Assembly: GCA_905235805.1 (NCBI GenBank)
Contig: CAJOMV010000028.1
Span: 1 to 64,000, forward strand
Length of the DNA: 64,000 bases
Source: an uncultured Ruminiclostridium sp.
Lineage (GTDB): Bacteria; Bacillota; Clostridia; Oscillospirales; Ruminococcaceae
Direction: 5' to 3'
The notes under the pieces were generated by a model. That model was not told the DNA's origin. It was given only the letters and a program-made list of their open reading frames with translations, and did not search any database. Of this stretch, positions 1-8,770 are shown piece after piece (the first letter of the stretch is position 1; each line of letters starts with the position of its first letter). Made by a program: the position numbers and the translations under genes.

Positions 1-1
1 G

Positions 2-535
2 CTGATTTCCACCGGCGCGCTGGCAGTGGGCGTCACCGTTGTCTCCATGACCACCGGCATGAACACAGACGTCTACAATTATCTGTTCGGAAGTATCCTG
101 AGTATGTCGGGAAGTGACGTGTGGATCACAGTCCTTGTGTCCGTGTTTGTGCTGGCCCTCTTCATCTTTTTCTACCATCGGATTTTCGCGGTGACTTTTG
201 ATGAAAACTTTACACAGGCCACCGGTATTCCGGCAGGCACCTACAATTCTCTGATCGCCATCCTGACCGCGCTCGTGATCGTCATCGGCATGCGTATGAT
301 GGGATCCCTTCTGATCTCCAGCCTTGTGGTCTTTCCGGCCATGACATCCATGCGTCTGTGCCGGACTTTCCGCAGTGTCATGATCAGCGCGGCGATCGTC
401 TCGGTCGTGTGCCTGATGCTGGGACTTGTAATTTCCTATCTGTACGCCACTCCCACGGGAGCCAGCATCGTACTCTGCAACATGGCGGCATTTTTCATTT
501 ATGCAGTGATCGCCAAAGCCAAAGGGCTGGAGTAA
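2..535 (+). CDS. Metal (zinc/manganese-type) ABC transporter permease, ZnuB/MntB family, 5'-truncated by window edge
   Basis: Open frame from base 2 to stop at 535; multi-TM; motifs FYHRIFAVTFDENF and MGSLLISSLVVFPAMTSMR typical of ABC-3 family permeases; similar to the ORF at 50958-51812. Confidence 0.88.
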   Translation: MISTGALAVGVTVVSMTTGMNTDVYNYLFGSILSMSGSDVWITVLVSVFVLALFIFFYHRIFAVTFDENFTQATGIPAGTYNSLIAILTALVIVIGMRMMGSLLISSLVVFPAMTSMRLCRTFRSVMISAAIVSVVCLMLGLVISYLYATPTGASIVLCNMAAFFIYAVIAKAKGLE

Positions 536-592
536 AGAGGAGTAAGGCGGAGTAAAGACGATTTGCGATTCCTTCGTTTTTCTTCCATACCC

Positions 593-719
593 TTCAAGCA
601 CCCTTCAAGTGCTTTTCAAGTGCCCTTCAAGGGTTCTTCAAGTGCTTTTCAAGTGCCTTTCAAGCGCTCTTCAAGTGCTTCTCAAGCTCCTTTCAAGTGC
701 TCTTCAAGGGCTTTTCAGG
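593..719. repeat. Tandem 11-bp repeat, about 12 units of TTCAAGTGCTT-like sequence
   Basis: TTCAAG (or CTCAAG/TTCAGG) starts at 593,604,615,626,637,648,659,670,681,692,703,714 with no phase slip. Confidence 0.95.
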
Positions 720-941
720 TCCGTGGGCGCATAGACTTTTTGGTTTTTGCGTGTATACTTAAATAAGTTGAAAAGTCCTGCCCGCGGGGAGGCGGCGGAA
801 TGCAGAGCAGGTGTCAAGCACGCTCTGTGAAACGTCCTGCCTGCGGGGATGCTGAGGTGGTTTTGTACACAGGCAGAGATCCCCTGTCGGACAGGGAAAA
901 TCTCCTGAAGGACAGTGAAAAAAACAGAAAGGAACCGGAGA

Positions 942-2261
942 ATGAGCAGACGAAGTGAAGGCAGAGGCGAGAGTATTCTGTCGATCCTGATCGGGATATT
1001 GGTCCTGCTGGCAGGTGCTGCGGCGGTCTTTTACGCGGCATATAAGGTAAGTTATGTATCGGTCGACTATGGGATCCATGTGGGAATCGCCGAGGAGCTG
1101 GACTGGAGTGATCCCGTGCAGATGCTGAAGGAGCATCCCGAACCGGTATGGCATATTCTGGTGCGGATCGCCATGAAGATCTGCAGAGTGGATGCACAGC
1201 GGGCAGCCGGCTTTGTGTCAGGCGGTCTGTGTGCGCTCACCTATCTGATCGCGGCGCATTTCCTTTACCGCGCAGTTGGAAAGGGAGCGATCACTGCCCG
1301 CGACACGGCGGTCAATCTCTCCGTGAAGGCGTCTGCAGCCGCCTCTCCCGGATCTGCAAGCGGTCTCTCTTTGATCGGCGCGGCGGTTTTTACCTGGCTT
1401 CTGAGTATTTCCAGTGCCATCTTTGTGCCCTGGTTCAATGAAAAGCCCTACGTGGGACAGGGCTCTCCCAACCCCTGGCACAATCCGACCACCATTATGG
1501 TCCGTCCGATCGCCCTGCTTATCTTCATCCTTGTGATGGGTGAATGTGTGCGCGTTCAGAGGGGCGGTTTCCGCAAGGGACAGGGACTGCGTATCTGGAA
1601 GGGATTCCTGCTTGCCTTTCTTCTGCTGCTCTCCAACATCTCCAAACCCAGCTTTGTGCAGATTTTTTATCCGGCCATCTTCCTCTTGATGTTTCTGTGG
1701 CTCTTTGTATACCGCTTCAGAAATTTCCCCCTGGGTATGCAGCTTTTACTCTGCTGCGTCCCGTCTGTGGCGCTGATGGCTCTGCAGTTTATCTCGGCCT
1801 TCTACGGAAGCACCAATGAAGATTCCGCAGGTGTCGTGTTTGCGCCCTTCAAAGTCGCCGGCATATACACGCGCAACATCGCCTTCTCCACATTTCTGGT
1901 GCTTGCCTTCCCTCTGTTTGTCGGACTTTGCAGCATGGTGCGCCGGACCTTTGACTGGACGGATGCCTTTGCCTGGATCATGCTTCTGGTCGGTATGGCA
2001 GAGAAATTCCTCCTCGCCGAGGGAGGCTCCCGCATGGCCCACGGCAACTTCAACTGGGGTTATATTCTGGCAGTCTACCTGCTCTGGTTTGTCAGCATTC
2101 GCGACTACTCCGCGTGGAGCTGCAGCTTTCCTGAGGACGGCGGCGCCAAAAAGGCTCTCTCCATTCTCTTTTTCATCCTGGGAGGACTGGTGCTCATCGC
2201 TCACTTTATTTCGGGAATTTACTACCTCTATTACCTGATTGTCCTCGGAAACGGGATTTAA
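942..2261 (+). CDS. Polytopic membrane protein of unknown function (~10 TM)
   Basis: ORF 915-2261; ATG at 942 preceded by GGAACCGGAG; many hydrophobic segments; no family recognised with certainty. Confidence 0.75.
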   Translation: MSRRSEGRGESILSILIGILVLLAGAAAVFYAAYKVSYVSVDYGIHVGIAEELDWSDPVQMLKEHPEPVWHILVRIAMKICRVDAQRAAGFVSGGLCALTYLIAAHFLYRAVGKGAITARDTAVNLSVKASAAASPGSASGLSLIGAAVFTWLLSISSAIFVPWFNEKPYVGQGSPNPWHNPTTIMVRPIALLIFILVMGECVRVQRGGFRKGQGLRIWKGFLLAFLLLLSNISKPSFVQIFYPAIFLLMFLWLFVYRFRNFPLGMQLLLCCVPSVALMALQFISAFYGSTNEDSAGVVFAPFKVAGIYTRNIAFSTFLVLAFPLFVGLCSMVRRTFDWTDAFAWIMLLVGMAEKFLLAEGGSRMAHGNFNWGYILAVYLLWFVSIRDYSAWSCSFPEDGGAKKALSILFFILGGLVLIAHFISGIYYLYYLIVLGNGI

Positions 2262-2335
2262 AGAAAGAGTTGTAACCATAACCGAAAGTCTTCAAAAAGA
2301 ACTTCAAAAAGGCGGCTTCAATAAAATCAAAAAGA

Positions 2336-2357
2336 TGAGGCATTCGTGAGGCATTCG
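2336..2357. repeat. Two perfect direct copies of TGAGGCATTCG (11 bp)
   Basis: TGAGGCATTCG at 2336-2346 and 2347-2357. Confidence 0.8.
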
Positions 2358-2507
2358 AAGGTCCTTATCACTTGACAGACTCAGGACGACCTTGTAAAAT
2401 TCTTATTTACCCGTAGAATTTGTAGGTGATTTACAAGTGTAGAATAGATACGTGATTTTTTGCTGTCACTTACAGCTTTGATAAGTATTTTAAGGAGGAA
2501 TTTAATC

Positions 2508-2738
2508 ATGGAAAACACCGCGACCGCGAAAGAGCCCATTAACAGTGATATGCTCATTTCCGAAATCATTTCAAAGTATCCGGATGCCGTTTATCTTCTG
2601 ATGAACTGCGGCATGGGCTGTGTCAGCTGCCCCGCTTCTCAGATGGAATCTCTCACAGAGGCCTGCATGGTACACGGCCTGGACGGCAAGGAAGTCGAGA
2701 GATATCTCAACGTCGAGCTCGGCCTGGTCGAAGCCTGA
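2508..2738 (+). CDS. DUF1858-type redox disulfide domain protein (hybrid-cluster-protein-associated type)
   Basis: ATG 2508 with TAAGGAGGAA upstream; ISEIISKYPDAVYLLMNCGMGCVSCPASQMESLTEACMVHGLD matches this small domain family. Confidence 0.8.
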   Translation: MENTATAKEPINSDMLISEIISKYPDAVYLLMNCGMGCVSCPASQMESLTEACMVHGLDGKEVERYLNVELGLVEA

Positions 2739-2769
2739 TCAGGAAGCGTCAAAAAGCCATTTTATACAG

Positions 2770-2817
2770 CGTGAAAAGGTCTGCAGAGTTGTATACTTTT
2801 TCACGTTGTTTTTTTAT
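2770..2817 (+). terminator. Intrinsic terminator-like hairpin after the DUF1858 gene
   Basis: CGTGAAAA ... TTTTCACG followed by TTGTTTTTTT. Confidence 0.6.
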
Positions 2818-2843
2818 CCGAAAAAAGAGTTAGTCATGACTAA

Positions 2844-4247
<1,404 letters not shown>

Positions 4248-4267
4248 TCGATTATCGCACGAAAAAC

Positions 4268-4293
4268 GGGAGCGTTCCTTCGGGAATGCTCCC
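4268..4293 (+). terminator. Intrinsic terminator of eno
   Basis: GGGAGCGTTCC-TTCG-GGAATGCTCCC followed by TTTTTGTGT. Confidence 0.85.
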
Positions 4294-4342
4294 TTTTTGT
4301 GTGATAATTGTCTAAAAAATCAATAAAGTTTTGAAAAAAGTA

Positions 4343-4371
4343 TTGCAAATTGTTCAATTATTTGTTATAAT
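4343..4371 (+). promoter_or_regulatory. Sigma-A-type promoter TTGCAA-N17-TATAAT
   Basis: -35 at 4343-4348, -10 at 4366-4371, 17-bp spacer, upstream of ORF 4413. Confidence 0.6.
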
Positions 4372-4412
4372 TAATAATAATGTAGTGAATTTCAGAAAGG
4401 GTAGGTGTCAGA

Positions 4413-5687
4413 ATGCAGAACGACAGCTTGACCGGTTTGCTCACATTCGAGGATTTCCTGTCTATGGCAGGAGCGGCTATCTGCGATAAGAGCAAGGCAT
4501 ACATGATCGTTGCGGCGGATATTTCGGACTTCCATTTCATCAATATCAACTACGGCTATGATACCGGGGACGATGTCCTGCGCGACTCGGCGGAATTCAT
4601 CGGAATGTATCTTCCGAATACTCTCTTCGCCTCACGCTCTCACTCCGACCACTTCCTCCTGCTCGTCAGCATAGAGAACGTGAGCTATGAGCGGGTGATG
4701 AACGAGGTACAGCGCCTCAAGGAGCGCCTTAAGGAGAACATCTCGAAGCGTGTCGGCGGTATATCACCGAATATAAACGTCGGGATATACTTCGTCGAGG
4801 ACAAGGAAACAAATATAATCGCCGCGGTCGATAAGGCGAACGTAGCCCGCAGAACAAGCAAGGGCAATTATAATATACCATGTGTGGTCTACTCGGAGCA
4901 TCTTATGGACATTAAAGAGAACAGCGCTAAAATTCTTCCTATATTCGACGATTCGTTCAGAAAGGAATCTATCAGAGTATATCTTCAGCCGAAAATTTCA
5001 TCGGAAACAAAGAAAATAATCGGTGCAGAGGCATTATCCCGACTCGTTGACGACGCGGGCAATGTCATACCGCCCGCCAAATTCATAGCGGCTCTCGAAA
5101 AGACCGGCAAGATCGTAGAGCTGGATTTCTATGTCCTGTCATTTATCTGCAAGCTTATCAGAAAATGGATGGACAAGGGGATCGAGCCGATAACCATATC
5201 CTTCAACCTCAGTCGTATGCACTTTTACAGCCCTACACTTGTAGAGGATATCATAAAGCTGGCGGAGGAATACAACGTACCGCCGGAGTACATCGAGATA
5301 GAGGTAACGGAGTCGGTATTTTTCGAGGCGCAGGAGATGATAGTCCGAAAGGTGAGCGAGCTTCGCGAGTACGGCTTCAAGGTGAGCGTTGACGACTTCG
5401 GCTCGGGATATTCCTCGCTCAGCCTGATAGGAGTTCTCCCTGTAGATGTTGTAAAGCTCGACAAGAGCTTCGTGAAGGAGAGCCTCAAATCTCCCCGCAG
5501 CGGAGACCTGATGAAGGGGCTGATACGCATACTCAACGAGATACAGCTCGAGATAGTGTGCGAAGGCGTTGAAACTCCCGAGGAGGAGAAAATGGTAAAC
5601 GAGTACGGCTGCAGTGAGATACAGGGTTATCTGTACGACAAGCCGATACCGACCGACGAGTTTGAGACCAAATATATCAAGACATAA
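4413..5687 (+). CDS. Degenerate GGDEF plus EAL domain protein (probable c-di-GMP phosphodiesterase)
   Basis: GGDEF site replaced by RSHSDHF; EAL signatures GAEALSR, EIEVTES, DDFGSGYSSLS, VKLDKSF, CEGVET. Confidence 0.9.
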   Translation: MQNDSLTGLLTFEDFLSMAGAAICDKSKAYMIVAADISDFHFININYGYDTGDDVLRDSAEFIGMYLPNTLFASRSHSDHFLLLVSIENVSYERVMNEVQRLKERLKENISKRVGGISPNINVGIYFVEDKETNIIAAVDKANVARRTSKGNYNIPCVVYSEHLMDIKENSAKILPIFDDSFRKESIRVYLQPKISSETKKIIGAEALSRLVDDAGNVIPPAKFIAALEKTGKIVELDFYVLSFICKLIRKWMDKGIEPITISFNLSRMHFYSPTLVEDIIKLAEEYNVPPEYIEIEVTESVFFEAQEMIVRKVSELREYGFKVSVDDFGSGYSSLSLIGVLPVDVVKLDKSFVKESLKSPRSGDLMKGLIRILNEIQLEIVCEGVETPEEEKMVNEYGCSEIQGYLYDKPIPTDEFETKYIKT

Positions 5688-5688
5688 T

Positions 5689-5723
5689 AAAATCTCCGGA
5701 CAAGCGTAATGTCCGGAGATTTT
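5689..5723. terminator. Bidirectional intrinsic terminator between convergent genes
   Basis: AAAATCTCCGGAC ... GTCCGGAGATTTTTT. Confidence 0.85.
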
Positions 5724-5737
5724 TTGTTTGTGTAATT

Positions 5738-6391
5738 TTACGCGCCGTACTGCGCACGATAGTTTTTCATTGCTTCGAGGTACTCCTTGCCGTCAACAAT
5801 GCCGTTTTCGATCGCCTCGATTATGTCATTTATCGTGACAATGGAAAACACCTTCACGCCGAATTCCTTATACGCAGCCTGAACAGCGCTCATATCGCTG
5901 TCGAGAGCCTTTTCCATGCGGTCAACCGTTATCACCATGCCGGTGATATTCACGTCCGCGGCACCCTTCAGCTTCGGCAGCACTTCTCTCAGAGCCTTGC
6001 CGGAGGTCATAACGTCCTCGATGATGACTACTTTTTCGCCGTCGGTAAGCTGCTTGCCGACGAACATACCGCCCTCACCGTGGTCCTTTGCCTCCTTGCG
6101 GTCAAAGCAGTAGTTCACTTCGATACCGTACTTGTCATACAGCGCCACAGCCGCGCTGACCGAGAGGGGAATGCCCTTGTAGGCGGGACCGAAGAGGGTG
6201 TCGGCTTCAATGCCGTTTTCCTTGATGCACTCGGCGTAGTATTTGCCGAGCTGTGCGAGGTGCGCGCCGGTCTTGTAGTTGCCGGTGTTGATGAAGTAGG
6301 GAGCCTTTCTGCCGCTTTTCAGAGTGAAGTCACCGAAGGTGAGCACGCCGCAGTCAGCCATGAATTTGATAAAGCTTTCTTTGTAGGTCAT
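5738..6391 (-). CDS. pyrE: Orotate phosphoribosyltransferase
   Basis: PRPP motif VVIIEDVMTSGKALREV; FTLKSGRKAPYFINTG; FGPAYKGIPLSV. Confidence 0.95.
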   Translation of the reverse strand: MTYKESFIKFMADCGVLTFGDFTLKSGRKAPYFINTGNYKTGAHLAQLGKYYAECIKENGIEADTLFGPAYKGIPLSVSAAVALYDKYGIEVNYCFDRKEAKDHGEGGMFVGKQLTDGEKVVIIEDVMTSGKALREVLPKLKGAADVNITGMVITVDRMEKALDSDMSAVQAAYKEFGVKVFSIVTINDIIEAIENGIVDGKEYLEAMKNYRAQYGA

Positions 6392-6439
6392 TGTATTGCA
6401 GTCCTTTCCGTTTCTGTTGCAAATATTATAACATATTTT

Positions 6440-8149
6440 TCACGGATTTGCAATACTTTCTTCATTTTCCGGAGGAAGACTGATCCAGTTTTCGGAAGGC
6501 GTAATGCTTTTGTCAATTACTGTTCCTACAAGTCCGCCCTCGTATACAGATGAGCCGATATTCTGCGCGTCAATTGCGGAAGGGAAGGGAGCGCCGGACT
6601 CGGCAACAGCTTCAGCGGAGCTGCCCCGGTACTCCTTGGTGTCGTAGCTGCCTGCCTCACTGATCTCGATCGGTACGCCGTTTATCGTAATATACCCGAC
6701 ATACTGCGGTGCGACCCTGTTATCCGACAGGTCATAGGTGATCGTCCGCTTTCTCCGTCCGTCAGCAAATATTTCCTCACCAAAGGAGTGCGGCATATCG
6801 GAGATGCTGGAAATACTTCCGTCGTGGTAGTAAAGCTTTATGCTGAGATCCTGCGTTCTGACTATACCTCCGCCTGTCGGGTCATCATTGTCTGCGGGAG
6901 TAAATGTCAGTTCAAGCATATAGGGTGACAGGGAAAGAGTATCAAGTCTTACTTTCCCGTAAGGTGTAGTATCGATGTATATAATATCGTCAGAATTTCC
7001 GTTAGATTCGTCATATTTTGCAGATGCGTCATTTTTAGGAATGCTTTTCAGATATACCGGTTCTCCGAACAGATACACCTCGCTCACATCCCGCGGGTCG
7101 ATAGTGTTTGATTCGGTCAGATTGCAGGAATAGTAGGTGTTAGAACCCGAATATCCGCCGTCGAACACGAGCTGTCTGCCGTCGTTCATGATGACCTGCT
7201 CGCATTGTTCGCCGGCAAGAGCGGTTATTATCGTAGTATTGCCGTTGTCTGCGATCTCGTCAAACCAGAATATGACATGGTCACTCTTTAATGTCAGCTT
7301 TGTCAGATGCATCGTGATCCCCTCGAAAGGTGCAGCTTTTTCCGGGAGAGTAATGTATTTGTCGAGTGCTGTTTCTATCGGCTGCTTGTTCTCAGGAATG
7401 TTCGCAATTGCCGTGAACAGGTACGGTGAGCTCTCCCCGTCAATACGTCTGTTATCTATCGCGACATCGTAAGTTTCCAGCGGCTTTGTGACCGGGGATA
7501 TCTTGGAATACATATAGAAGGTATTCCCGTCACGGTACGCGATATCATGCTTCTCGAAGCTTGGTATCTGTTCAGCCTCCCTGTTGTCGGGGTAGCTGAT
7601 AGTGTTCCCGGTAGGTCGGGGAAGCGTTGAGAGGTCATCGGGAATCTCGGAATAGAAGGTCACCGAGTATTTTATGATAAGGTCAGTACCGTCGAATTTG
7701 TACCAGCTCACCTTAACGTTGATATTATCGAATTCGGCGGTAAGTCCGACCTCGGTGGTGCCGGATTCGCTGCGCTCCTCATCGGTTATCTGATGCTCGT
7801 CGAGTTTTTTCGATTCCTCTATCTCTGCCTGTTTCTGCGCATAGCCGGGAGAAGTTATATCTATACCGCCGTTTTTGTGGGGAGAAAAATAGTATATACC
7901 GACAAACGCACCCAGTACAAGTGACATAACAGCAATAACAGAAACTGTTTTATAAAATGACTTATTGTGCTTTTGCACAGTTGGATTATCCTTGATATCT
8001 GAACTAAAGCGGCAAATATTTTTGCGAGTATGTAATTGAGAGCTCCTTTTTGTAACATTTTCGCATATTGTACCCGTATCCGACAGCGGGAACCTTGTAT
8101 AGATATCGGAAAACGCTTGTTCAAATATATCCTTATACTTCATCGTCAT
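6440..8149 (-). CDS. Single-TM protein with large extracytoplasmic region, DUF4179-like, probable ECF anti-sigma/regulator
   Basis: Overlaps the upstream sigma gene; ~70 aa cytosolic N-terminus, one TM (VIAVMSLVLGAFVGIYYF), extracellular region. Confidence 0.7.
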   Translation of the reverse strand: MTMKYKDIFEQAFSDIYTRFPLSDTGTICENVTKRSSQLHTRKNICRFSSDIKDNPTVQKHNKSFYKTVSVIAVMSLVLGAFVGIYYFSPHKNGGIDITSPGYAQKQAEIEESKKLDEHQITDEERSESGTTEVGLTAEFDNINVKVSWYKFDGTDLIIKYSVTFYSEIPDDLSTLPRPTGNTISYPDNREAEQIPSFEKHDIAYRDGNTFYMYSKISPVTKPLETYDVAIDNRRIDGESSPYLFTAIANIPENKQPIETALDKYITLPEKAAPFEGITMHLTKLTLKSDHVIFWFDEIADNGNTTIITALAGEQCEQVIMNDGRQLVFDGGYSGSNTYYSCNLTESNTIDPRDVSEVYLFGEPVYLKSIPKNDASAKYDESNGNSDDIIYIDTTPYGKVRLDTLSLSPYMLELTFTPADNDDPTGGGIVRTQDLSIKLYYHDGSISSISDMPHSFGEEIFADGRRKRTITYDLSDNRVAPQYVGYITINGVPIEISEAGSYDTKEYRGSSAEAVAESGAPFPSAIDAQNIGSSVYEGGLVGTVIDKSITPSENWISLPPENEESIANP

Positions 8150-8618
8150 CGATCCTTTCGTTGTTCAGCAGCCTTCTGAGCTGCTCCCTGCCGCGTGCGA
8201 GCCGTGATTTTATAGCCGACTCCGACAATCCCGACATAGCCGCGATCTCGGAGACAGAGTAACCTTCATAGTAGTGCAGGTACATAGCGAACCTGCTTTT
8301 TCTGCTTAGCTTCATCACAAGCGGCAGCATATCATCGGTTCGGTCGGTGTGGGATATCTTCTCCGCCGCGGAGAGCGGCTGCGAGAATTTGTACCAGTGT
8401 GAACGGAGAATATCACGGCTGCGGTTGACCGTACAGCGCAGCAGCCAAGCCTTGACGTGCTCATCGCTCGCGAAGTTTCCCTCGTATGTATAGAGCCGCA
8501 GGAAAACCTCCTGCGTAACATCGTCCGCGTCGCTGATGTTCTTCACGATACACATAGCGGTAGCGCAGACGCTCTGCTTGTACAGATCCACATATCGCTC
8601 AAGCTCATTTGCGGTCAT
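8133..8618 (-). CDS. ECF-type RNA polymerase sigma factor
   Basis: ADDVTQEVFLRLYTYEGNF and YSVSEIAAMSGLSESAIKSRLARGREQLRRLL; start placed at MTANELERY. Confidence 0.9.
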   Translation of the reverse strand: MTANELERYVDLYKQSVCATAMCIVKNISDADDVTQEVFLRLYTYEGNFASDEHVKAWLLRCTVNRSRDILRSHWYKFSQPLSAAEKISHTDRTDDMLPLVMKLSRKSRFAMYLHYYEGYSVSEIAAMSGLSESAIKSRLARGREQLRRLLNNERIDDDEV

Positions 8619-8644
8619 TCCTATCCCTCTTTTCCGCTTGTATT

Positions 8645-8658
8645 TGAAAGCGCTTTCT
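8645..8658. promoter_or_regulatory. cre-like palindrome TGAAAGCGCTTTCT
   Basis: Core GAAAGCGCTTTC (8646-8657) is a perfect 12-bp palindrome; 13/14 fit to the recalled cre consensus TGWAANCGNTNWCA. Confidence 0.45.
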
Positions 8659-8663
8659 GATAA

Positions 8664-8690
8664 TAATACGTTTGAGAAAGGCAAAAGGTC
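8664..8690 (-). promoter_or_regulatory. ECF-type promoter candidate (GACC-N16-CGTATTA, minus strand)
   Basis: Minus strand GCGACCTTTTGCCTTTCTCAAACGTATTA; 16 bp between GACC and CGTATTA. Confidence 0.4.
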
Positions 8691-8722
8691 GCGTTTTTTT
8701 ATGAAAATATTTTTGAAAAAGA

Positions 8723-8754
8723 AGCCTCGCTGTCGGGGATACGGCAGCGAGGCT
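8723..8754 (-). terminator. Intrinsic terminator of the 8771-10234 gene
   Basis: AGCCTCGCTG ... CAGCGAGGCT followed by TCTTTTTC on the minus strand. Confidence 0.75.
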
Positions 8755-8770
8755 GTTTTTAGGATACATA

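Noticed and set aside
593-719. Possible CRISPR array
   Set aside because: Units are 11 bp and contiguous with no unique spacers, and no cas genes are present
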